Of a stretch of 64,000 bases of DNA, positions 57,747-64,000 are shown one piece after another. Below the pieces are notes generated by a model. The model worked only from the letters and a program-made list of their open reading frames with translations, was not told the origin of the DNA and ran no database searches. Where the stretch lies: positions 62,001 to 126,000 of the forward strand of contig NZ_OU015430.1 of NCBI RefSeq assembly GCF_907164845.1, given 5' to 3'. Each line of letters starts with the position of its first letter. The first letter of the stretch is position 1. Source of the DNA: Lysobacter luteus. Its GTDB lineage: Bacteria > Pseudomonadota > Gammaproteobacteria > Xanthomonadales > Xanthomonadaceae. The position numbers and the translations under genes were made by a program.

Positions 57747-58616
57747 TCAGTCGGCGGTGGCGGGACGGGGTGCCAGGCCGAGGAAATCGAACAGCTTCGG
57801 GTCGCTGAGCTGGGACGGCCGGATGTCGCCCAGCGCGCGGGCGATGGTTTCGACCCGCCCCGGGGTCTCGCGCTCCCAGTCGGCCATCATCCGCTGCACC
57901 TGCTTGCGCTGCAGGTTCTCCTGCGAACCGCACAGGTTGCACGGGATGATCGGGAAATCCTTCAGCCGCGCGTAGCGGCCGATGTCGGCTTCGGCGACGT
58001 ACGCGAGCGGCCGGATCACTACATGCCGGCCGTCGTCGCTGAGCAGCTTTGGCGGCATGCCCGAGACCTTGGCATGGAAGAACAGGTTGAGGAAGAAGGT
58101 CGCCACCAGGTCATCGCGGTGGTGGCCCAGGGCGATTTTCGTGAACCCGTGCTCGGCGGCGAAGGTGTACAGCGCGCCACGCCGCAGCCGCGAGCACAGC
58201 GAGCACATCGTCTTGCCCTCGGGGACGACGCGGGTGACCACCGAGTAGGTGTCCTGCTCGAGGATCCGGTAGTCGACCCCGATCGATTCGAGGTAGCCCG
58301 GCAGCACGTGCGCGGGGAATTCGGGCTGCTTCTGGTCGAGGTTGACCGCGGTGATCGAGAACGACACCGGCGCCTTCTTCTGCAGCTGCAGCAGCACGTC
58401 CAGCATCGTGTAGCTGTCCTTGCCGCCGGACAGGCAGACCATCACCCGGTCGCCGTCCTCGATCATTCCGAAGTCGGCGATCGCCTGGCCGACCTGGTGC
58501 CGCAGGCGCTTGCCCAGGCGCTCCAGCTCGCCCGCGCGCGGGAGCGGCTCGGCCAGCGGCAGGGTGTCGGCGGCGCCGGTGGGCGCCGGGTCAAGCAGGG
58601 GCAAGGGGGTGTTCAT
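57747..58616 (-). CDS. ttcA: tRNA 2-thiocytidine biosynthesis protein TtcA
   Basis: 289 residues. The PP-loop SGGKDS is at about 63-68. The cysteines that hold the iron-sulfur cluster are in [11 protein letters not shown] (Cys138, Cys141) and PCNLCG (Cys226 or 229). [17 protein letters not shown] is the second conserved region. It thiolates cytidine 32 of certain tRNAs. TAGAAT (58632-58627) lies 10 nt before the ATG as a likely -10, which leaves little or no leader. Confidence 0.96.
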   Translation of the reverse strand: MNTPLPLLDPAPTGAADTLPLAEPLPRAGELERLGKRLRHQVGQAIADFGMIEDGDRVMVCLSGGKDSYTMLDVLLQLQKKAPVSFSITAVNLDQKQPEFPAHVLPGYLESIGVDYRILEQDTYSVVTRVVPEGKTMCSLCSRLRRGALYTFAAEHGFTKIALGHHRDDLVATFFLNLFFHAKVSGMPPKLLSDDGRHVVIRPLAYVAEADIGRYARLKDFPIIPCNLCGSQENLQRKQVQRMMADWERETPGRVETIARALGDIRPSQLSDPKLFDFLGLAPRPATAD

Positions 58617-58761
58617 CAGGTGGACGATTCTACCGGGCGTCCGTCGCACGGACCGGGCCGACAGTCGCGGCGGCAGTGGGGCAATCCAGCGGGTTCCGGC
58701 GCGTACGGTCCTACGACTGCCTGGCCGCGGGTCGCCACCGCGCACGGGAGCGGCGGCGCGC

Positions 58762-58767
58762 TAAGCT
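58762..58767 (+). promoter_or_regulatory. -10 hexamer TAAGCT, leaderless ydcH-like transcript
   Basis: TAAGCT lies 7 nt before the ATG at 58775, and no Shine-Dalgarno sequence fits. Confidence 0.4.
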
Positions 58768-58774
58768 GGCCGCC

Positions 58775-58984
58775 ATGACCGAAAGCGATGATCCCGCCGA
58801 GATTGCCCGACGCCTGGCCGCGCTGCGGCTGGAGCACCGCGACCTCGACGTCGCGATCAGCGGCCTGTCGACCCTCGCCGGCCACGACGACCTCGCCCTC
58901 AAGCGCCTGAAGCGCCGCAAGCTGCAACTCAAGGACGCGATCGCCCGGCTGGAAAGCGCGCTGATCCCCGACGAGCCGGCATAA
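58775..58984 (+). CDS. YdcH/SlyX-like small coiled-coil protein (DUF465)
   Basis: 69 residues, almost all helical: AEIARRLAALRLEHRDLDVAISGLS, then DDLALKRLKRRKLQLKDAIARLESALIPD. The HRDLD and LKRLKRRKLQLKDAI segments match DUF465. These small proteins form helical hairpins of unknown function. It diverges from ttcA. Confidence 0.9.
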   Translation: MTESDDPAEIARRLAALRLEHRDLDVAISGLSTLAGHDDLALKRLKRRKLQLKDAIARLESALIPDEPA

Positions 58985-59007
58985 GCCCGCAGTTCCCGGA
59001 AGCCACC

Positions 59008-59199
59008 GTAGGAGCGACGTAAGTCGCGAGCGTGGATGCCCTCGTAGGAGCGACGTAAGTCGCGACCCGCCGAACCCGGCCGAAGCGTCGTTGGCGGGCA
59101 GCGGGCCAGCTCCACGGAGCGGCTTCCTCCGCCAATGCGGTAGCCGGTTTTCAACACCTTCCCGACCGATGTACAGGTCGCGACTTACGTCGCTCCTAC
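59008..59199. repeat. compound REP-like element, type A, with an extra left arm
   Basis: Two left arms GTAGGAGCGACGTAAGTCGC start at 59008 and 59044, in direct orientation, and one complementary right arm ends at 59199. The central bases agree (A/T). It occupies most of the 272-bp gap between the ydcH-like gene and cfa; nothing else was seen there. Confidence 0.8.
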
Positions 59200-59256
59200 G
59201 GGCGGAGGCGGCGCGGGCGGTCGCGCAAGGGCGGCGGTACGGGTAGGACGGTGGCG

Positions 59257-60462
59257 CTATTGCGGCCGGCGGTAGCCGCCGCGCACGCCGTCCTTCGACA
59301 ACACCCATTGCCACAGCTGCAGTTCGCGCGCGCGGAAGGCGCCGGCGCACGACAGCAGGTAGTAGCGCCACTTGCGCCGGAACGTCTCGCCCAGCCGCTC
59401 GGCGAAGCGCGGCCAGGCCGCCTCGAAGTTGTCGTGCCAGGCCATCAGCGTGCGGTCGTAGTCGGCGCCGAAGTTGTGCAGGTCCTCGCAGACGAACACG
59501 CCATCGATCGCGTCGCCGATCTGGCCGATCGAGGGTGTCTCGCCATTGGGGAAGATGTGCTTGTCGATCCAGCGGTCGGGCACCGCGTCGCGCCGGTTCT
59601 TGCCGATCGTGTGCAGCAGGAAGAGCCCGTCGTCGGCCAGGCAGCGCGCGGCGACCTCCATGTACTGGCGGTGGTTCTTGCGCCCGACGTGTTCGAACAT
59701 GCCGACGCTGACGATCGCGTCGAAGCGGTCATCCAGCTCGCGGTAGTCCTGCAGCCGGAACGTCAGCGGCAGCCCGGCGTAACGCTCGCGTGCCCACTCC
59801 GCCTGCTCCCTGGAAACCGTCACGCCGACGCCTTCGACGCCGTGGTGGCGCGCCGCGTAGCCCATGAAGCTGCCCCACCCACAGCCGATGTCGAGCAACC
59901 GCATCCCCGATTGCAGCCGCAGCTTTCGGCAGATCAGTTCGAGCTTGGCCTCCTGCGCCGCCGCCAGCGTGTCGACATCGCGCCAGTAGCCGCAGGAGTA
60001 GGCCATCAACGGGTCGAGCATGGCCTCGTAGAAGTCGTTGCCGAGGTCGTAGTGGGCGCGGCCGACCTGCCAGGCGCGGGTGCGGTTCTGCCGGTTGAAC
60101 AGGCGGACCTGCAGGGCATGCCACGCCAGCCGCGCCGGCTGCACCTCGCGGTCGATGTGGGCGCGCAGCAGGTGGTCGAAGAACGCGTCGAGCCGCTCAC
60201 AGTCCCAGGCGCCGGCCATGTACGCCTCGCCGAGCCCGAGGTTGCCTTCCGCCAGCGCACGCTCGAGCGCGCCGGGGTCGTGCAACCGCATGTCCCACGG
60301 GCGGCCGCCGTCGATGCGGATGTCGGCCCGGCCGAGCATGCCGGCAACCAGCTGCTGCGGGGCACTGTCGAGACGTGCGATGGCATCGGGGGCCGTCGCT
60401 TCGGTCGGGCCGGGCGTGTCCGTGGCCTCGTCGGAGACGGCGATGTCGGGCGGCGGCACCAT
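59257..60462 (-). CDS. cfa: cyclopropane-fatty-acyl-phospholipid synthase
   Basis: 401 residues. An N-terminal lipid-binding part (GNLGLGEAYMAGAWDCERLDAFF) precedes a SAM methyltransferase core with LLDIGCGWGSFMGYAARHHGVEGVGVTVSREQ, VGMFEHVGRKNHRQYM and HTIGKN. The C-terminal FRARELQLWQWVLSKDG is typical. It adds a methylene bridge to unsaturated acyl chains of membrane lipids. The first 35 residues are poorly conserved and ATG 60462 is only the most likely start. Confidence 0.95.
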   Translation of the reverse strand: MVPPPDIAVSDEATDTPGPTEATAPDAIARLDSAPQQLVAGMLGRADIRIDGGRPWDMRLHDPGALERALAEGNLGLGEAYMAGAWDCERLDAFFDHLLRAHIDREVQPARLAWHALQVRLFNRQNRTRAWQVGRAHYDLGNDFYEAMLDPLMAYSCGYWRDVDTLAAAQEAKLELICRKLRLQSGMRLLDIGCGWGSFMGYAARHHGVEGVGVTVSREQAEWARERYAGLPLTFRLQDYRELDDRFDAIVSVGMFEHVGRKNHRQYMEVAARCLADDGLFLLHTIGKNRRDAVPDRWIDKHIFPNGETPSIGQIGDAIDGVFVCEDLHNFGADYDRTLMAWHDNFEAAWPRFAERLGETFRRKWRYYLLSCAGAFRARELQLWQWVLSKDGVRGGYRRPQ

Positions 60463-60601
60463 GCGCGATTCCTCGTGCTGGGTCGCGGCACACGCCCGCG
60501 GAAACCCGCGGCAGGGCGATGGCGGCCGGCCCGCGACGACTCCGGTCGCGCCGGGGCCATCGTAACGCCGCCGCTGGAGCGCTGCAGCCGCTCCCGCGCC
60601 G

Positions 60602-63535
60602 TCAGTCGGCCGGCATCGCCTCGCTGTCGGGCCGCGCCGCCTCCGGACTGACCTTCTCGATGCTGTGGCGCAGTTCGCGGCCGAGGATGAATTTGGCGTC
60701 GCGCGCCCAAGCCTCCAGCCGCTGGTCGAATGCCAGCTTGCCGTTCTCGTCGACCCAGACCAGCTTGAGCTGGCGCAGCTTCTGGATGAAGCCGCGGAAC
60801 AGGGTCTTGTCGAAGAACTCCGGCGCGGCCGGCGCGTACAGCAGGCTCAGGCGCTGCGCGGCGAGCTGGCACAGGCTCTCGAGCTCGCCGGCCGACAGCG
60901 TGCCCGCGCCGTTCTTGGCCAGCACCGAAATCGCGATGTAGTAGCGCTCGAACGCCTGTTGCAGCGAGTGGCCGATCGCGCGCAGGCGGAACACCTCGTC
61001 GCTCTGCCCGGTGTTGCGCGCGAGGATGCCGCCGTCCTCGTCGTTGACCCGCTCCAGCAGGCCCTCGCGGACGAACACGTCGATCGTGCCGGTGAGCCGG
61101 CCGACGAACTCGTCGTCGCTCCACGGCAGGAACAGCTCGGACTGCAGGAACGGGTACACGCTGCGCCCCAGCCGGAGCACGCTGTCCTGCGCCATCCGCC
61201 GGTTGTTCTGGAAGCAGCAGGCCACCCAGGCCGCCGCCGTGAACAGGTGCAGCACGTTGTTGCGGAAGTAGCTCAGCAGCACCGCCTTGTCGCCGCCGAC
61301 GTGCAGCACGTCGCCGAGCGGGTGGACGGTGCGCGTCAGCACGTTGATCTCCTCGCCGTGGGCGACGATCTCGGCCGGCGCGTGCGGGGTGACGGTGACC
61401 CGGTCCGAGTAAGGCAGCTCGGCCAGCAGGGTCTTGGACAGCGCGATCTGCGCGAGCAGGTCGGACTCGCCCATCGCGTGCTTGGGGGTGGACAGCAGCG
61501 CCAGCGCCAGCAGGTTGATCGGATTCACGTCGGCGGCGCGGTTGACGTTGACCTGGATCCGGTCGGCCAGCGCATCGACCGTGTTGGACAGCCAGATCGG
61601 CTTGTCGTCGTCCGACACCGCGCTGCCGTCCCACCCGGTCGCATGCTCGGCCAGCACCTCGCCCAGCCGGATCGGCTCGCCGAAGTTGACCACCACCTGG
61701 CCGTAGTTGCTGCGCAGCACCTTGGGGATGCCGGTGAGCAGCTGCCAGATCGACTCCTTTTCCTTCGGCTTGCCGGTGAGCTCGTCGAGGTAGCTGTTGC
61801 CCTCCATCAGCTTCTCGTAGCCGATGTAGATGGGCTGGAACAGCACCGGCCGGGTCGGCTGGCGCAGGTAGGCGCGCACGGTCATCGCCAGGGTGCCGCC
61901 CTTGGGCGGCAGCAGCCGGCCGGTGCGCGAGCGTCCGCCCTCGATGAAGTACTCGATCGAGTAGCCACCCGCGACCAGCTGCGCCATGTACTCGCGGAAC
62001 ACCGCCGAATACAGCGCGTTGCCGCGGAAGCTGCGGCGGGCGAAGAACGCGCCGCCCTTGCGCAGCACGGTGCCGATGACCGGCAGGTTGAGGTTGATGC
62101 CGGCGAAGATGTGCGGCGGCACGATGCCCTTGGTGTAGAGCAGGTAGCTCAGCAGCAGGTAGTCCATGTGGCTGCGGTGGCACGGCACGTAGACCACCTC
62201 GTGGCCCGGCGCGGCCTGCTTGAGCTTGTCCAGGTGATGGACGAGCACGCCGCGGTAGATCCGGTTCCAGACGAAGGTCAGCAGGAAGCTGGCCGACCGC
62301 ACGACCGGGTGCGAGTAGTCGGCGGCGATCTCGTAGGCGTAGCCGTGGGCCTTCTTCCAGGCCTCGGCCGGGCTGGAGTTGTCGCGCCGGGCCTGGTCGG
62401 CGATCGCATCCTTGACCGGCGGGGCGGTCAGCACGCGGTCGACCAGCAGCCGCCGGGTCGACAGGTCGGGGCCGATCACCGCAGCACGGATCAGCCGGAA
62501 ATGGGTGCGCAGCACGCGCGAGAGTTTGCGGACGGTGCGCTCGGGCGGCAGGTCCTCGGCGATGATCGAGCGCAGGCTGACCGGCGGGGCGAAGCGCACG
62601 GTGGTGTCGCGGCCGTTGAGGGCGATCGCCAGCAGCCGGCGGAAACGCCCGACCAGCGCCCAGTTCTCCGAGAACAGCACGCTGAACCAGCCGCTCTGCT
62701 TGTCCGGCGCGCGGCCGACGAAGATCGACACGGGGACCAGCTGGACGTCCAGCGCCGGGTCCTCGCGGTGCGCTTCCAGCAACCGGGCGAGCGAGCCGGA
62801 GTGGGTCTTGGCCGACGGCGGCGCGCTGCCCAGCGACTGCTGCAGTGGCGCCAGCGCACTGACGTTGCGGCGCGACAGCGCCACGTAGGCCCGCTTGCGT
62901 CCGATCGGGTCACCCGGCAGCGGCTGCAGCGGCGAGGGCAGGCCGGTCTCGCGGCAGGCCCGGTCGAGGATCAGCGCGTTGGACAGGCCGTAGTCCTCCA
63001 GCACGTAACAGACCGGCCGGCCCTCGAGCTCCGGGGCGTGGTTGACCGGGTCGGCAGGCTCGAGCGTCAGCGACACCCACGGCTCCATCACCCGGCCCAG
63101 CAGGCGCGACCACCATGGGCGGCGCTGGGCATCGGACGAACGGCGCACGAGGGGCGTGCGTGGTTCGGCCACCGGCGGCGGCATCGGCAGCTCGTCCTGG
63201 GTAGCAGGCGGCGCGGTGCGGCCAGGCGTGCCACCGAGCGTGGAGCCGGGCTCGAACTGGCCGGCGCCGGCGCCGGCGCCGGCGCGCGGCTCGGCGGTCG
63301 ACGGGTGGTCGGCGGCCTCGGCCAGCGGTTCCGCGTCGTGCCAGGCCAGCGGCTCGGGCGCGATCACCGCGGCGGCGACGCGTTCGTCCGGCGTGGCCAG
63401 CGGCTCGCCCGCTGGCGGGACCGGCAGCGCGGCGTCGGCCGCGGCATCGGCCACCGCTTCGGTGTCGGCGGCCGGGCGCCGGGCGTCGCCGTCCGGGTCG
63501 GCGCCGGGGAACGGCAATGGGGTCTGTTTCGGCAT
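60602..63535 (-). CDS. plsB: glycerol-3-phosphate 1-O-acyltransferase PlsB
   Basis: 977 residues. The acyltransferase motifs are intact: VPCHRSHMDYLLLSYLLY (HX4D), GAFFARRSFRGNALYSAVF, FIEGGRSRTGRLLPPKGGTL and PIYIGYEKLMEGNSYLDELTGKPKEKES. It makes lysophosphatidic acid, the first committed step of phospholipid synthesis, at the inner membrane. Compared with E. coli PlsB (807 residues) it carries about 150 extra N-terminal residues rich in Ala, Pro and Glu. ATG 63535 is preferred over ATG 63544 because CATAAT lies 7 nt before it. Confidence 0.94.
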   Translation of the reverse strand: MPKQTPLPFPGADPDGDARRPAADTEAVADAAADAALPVPPAGEPLATPDERVAAAVIAPEPLAWHDAEPLAEAADHPSTAEPRAGAGAGAGQFEPGSTLGGTPGRTAPPATQDELPMPPPVAEPRTPLVRRSSDAQRRPWWSRLLGRVMEPWVSLTLEPADPVNHAPELEGRPVCYVLEDYGLSNALILDRACRETGLPSPLQPLPGDPIGRKRAYVALSRRNVSALAPLQQSLGSAPPSAKTHSGSLARLLEAHREDPALDVQLVPVSIFVGRAPDKQSGWFSVLFSENWALVGRFRRLLAIALNGRDTTVRFAPPVSLRSIIAEDLPPERTVRKLSRVLRTHFRLIRAAVIGPDLSTRRLLVDRVLTAPPVKDAIADQARRDNSSPAEAWKKAHGYAYEIAADYSHPVVRSASFLLTFVWNRIYRGVLVHHLDKLKQAAPGHEVVYVPCHRSHMDYLLLSYLLYTKGIVPPHIFAGINLNLPVIGTVLRKGGAFFARRSFRGNALYSAVFREYMAQLVAGGYSIEYFIEGGRSRTGRLLPPKGGTLAMTVRAYLRQPTRPVLFQPIYIGYEKLMEGNSYLDELTGKPKEKESIWQLLTGIPKVLRSNYGQVVVNFGEPIRLGEVLAEHATGWDGSAVSDDDKPIWLSNTVDALADRIQVNVNRAADVNPINLLALALLSTPKHAMGESDLLAQIALSKTLLAELPYSDRVTVTPHAPAEIVAHGEEINVLTRTVHPLGDVLHVGGDKAVLLSYFRNNVLHLFTAAAWVACCFQNNRRMAQDSVLRLGRSVYPFLQSELFLPWSDDEFVGRLTGTIDVFVREGLLERVNDEDGGILARNTGQSDEVFRLRAIGHSLQQAFERYYIAISVLAKNGAGTLSAGELESLCQLAAQRLSLLYAPAAPEFFDKTLFRGFIQKLRQLKLVWVDENGKLAFDQRLEAWARDAKFILGRELRHSIEKVSPEAARPDSEAMPAD

Positions 63536-63542
63536 CGGCGAC

Positions 63543-63548
63543 ATTATG
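63543..63548 (-). promoter_or_regulatory. -10 hexamer CATAAT, leaderless plsB transcript
   Basis: CATAAT matches the -10 consensus at 5 of 6 positions and ends 7 nt before ATG 63535. It overlaps the other possible ATG (63544), which argues against that start. Confidence 0.45.
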
Positions 63549-63590
63549 CCGGTTAAGCCGTGCGCGCCATGGCGGGACCGCGGCCCCGCC

Positions 63591-64000
63591 TCAGCGCACG
63601 GTCAGAGCCGGCTCCGGCGTTTCGTTGGACCTTTCCGGCGCCGGGGACGTTCCGGGAGCGGCGCCGGCCGGCGGCACCGCGGGGACGCCAGCGGCCTCCA
63701 CCTCGGCGTGCCGCAGCAGGTCGGTCAGGTACCAGCGGCCGTCGTGGCGCTCGAGCTCGACCTCCGCCGCCACCGGTTGGCCCGCGAGGGTGTAGTTGAC
63801 GGCCACCCGGGCTCGCTCGCCGGTCTGCTCCAGCAGGGTCACCTGGCTACCCGCCAGCGCCTGGTCGAGGTCGAGCCCGTAGGACACGAGGACCTGCTTG
63901 AACCGCTGGAAGAACGGCCCGATGCGCCGCAGGCTGCGCTCCATGCCGGCCTTGTGGAAGGCCTCCACGCCACCGGCGAGGCCGGTCAGGCGTGCGGCGG
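63591..64000 (-). CDS. hypothetical protein, C-terminal part only
   Basis: The reading frame is open from the right edge of the window, so the N-terminus is missing; about 135 residues are visible. The sequence has a helical FHKAGMERSLRRIGPFFQRFKQVLVSYGLDLDQAL, then strands (VTLLEQTGERARVAVNYTLAGQPVAAEVELERHDGRWYLTDLL) of a small cystatin- or NTF2-like shape, and a Pro/Ala-rich tail. I do not recognise it. It is 55 nt upstream of plsB on the same strand. Confidence 0.7.
   Translation of the reverse strand, partial: AARLTGLAGGVEAFHKAGMERSLRRIGPFFQRFKQVLVSYGLDLDQALAGSQVTLLEQTGERARVAVNYTLAGQPVAAEVELERHDGRWYLTDLLRHAEVEAAGVPAVPPAGAAPGTSPAPERSNETPEPALTVR

Noticed and set aside
60665-63556. Open frame of about 960 codons on the plus strand across plsB
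   Set aside because: Antisense shadow of PlsB, whose catalytic motifs are intact on the minus strand.

Overview
This 64 kb window is a gene-dense piece of chromosome from a GC-rich gammaproteobacterium, most probably a member of the Lysobacteraceae/Xanthomonadaceae (Luteimonas- or Lysobacter-like). The reasons are the high GC content, the protein families (monomeric isocitrate dehydrogenase, bioBFHC order, TamAB, PlsB, BCCT transporter, xanthomonad-type small lipoproteins) and many copies of a short palindromic repeat beginning GTAGGAGCG. I see no phage, plasmid, insertion sequence, CRISPR array or recognisable defence system.

Layout. 1-6.7 kb: end of rluE, a methyltransferase-like lipoprotein with a LysR regulator, and a GntR(YtrA-type)-ABC ATPase-membrane protein operon followed by a secreted DUF4344 metallopeptidase. 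6.7-14 kb: isocitrate dehydrogenase, a frameshifted cold-shock/DUF1294 gene, then small stress and ion genes (GFA protein, DUF305 protein, CrcB fluoride channel, SugE/Gdx guanidinium exporter under a guanidine-II riboswitch, CsaA). 14-23.5 kb: BCCT transporter, LysM protein and lipoprotein, queF, M20 amidohydrolase, DUF421 pair, zapE, cytochrome c5 and tRNA-Arg(CCG). 23.6-30.4 kb: ubiA, comF and the biotin operon bioB-bioF-bioH-bioC, with a BirA-type operator lying inside the start of comF. 30.5-38 kb: exported proteins, a threonine-dehydratase-like enzyme, an intergenic region of about 590 bp that appears to hold two structured small RNAs, mnmG, a sialidase-fold lipoprotein and an SDR oxidoreductase. 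38-47 kb: tamB, tamA, glyS and glyQ. 47-53 kb: a GATase, two multi-pass membrane proteins, RDD protein, tatCBA and a SYLF protein. 53-64 kb: hemH, hydrolase, small lipoprotein, YgjP-like peptidase, rdgC, ttcA, YdcH-like protein, cfa, plsB and a partial gene.

How the genes work together. Most are housekeeping genes in short operons with overlapping stop and start codons (rlu-MTase-LysR, ytrA-ABC, bioB-C, hydrolase-zapE, tamA-tamB, glyQ-glyS, tatA-B-C-RDD). Biotin synthesis is represented by the BioC/BioH early steps and the BioF/BioB late steps; bioA and bioD are not in the window. Envelope functions are prominent: Tat export, TamAB, Cfa, PlsB and several lipoproteins.

The most interesting signals are non-coding. 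They are (i) two candidate small RNAs in 33083-33668, one with a consensus-like promoter, a C6 loop and a terminator; (ii) a guanidine-II riboswitch; (iii) a BirA operator nested in a neighbouring gene; (iv) palindromic repeats whose TAG supplies the stop codon of three unrelated genes; and (v) repeated placement of a -10 hexamer 6-7 nt before the ATG, suggesting leaderless mRNAs. All calls were made by reading the sequence; no database search was possible.
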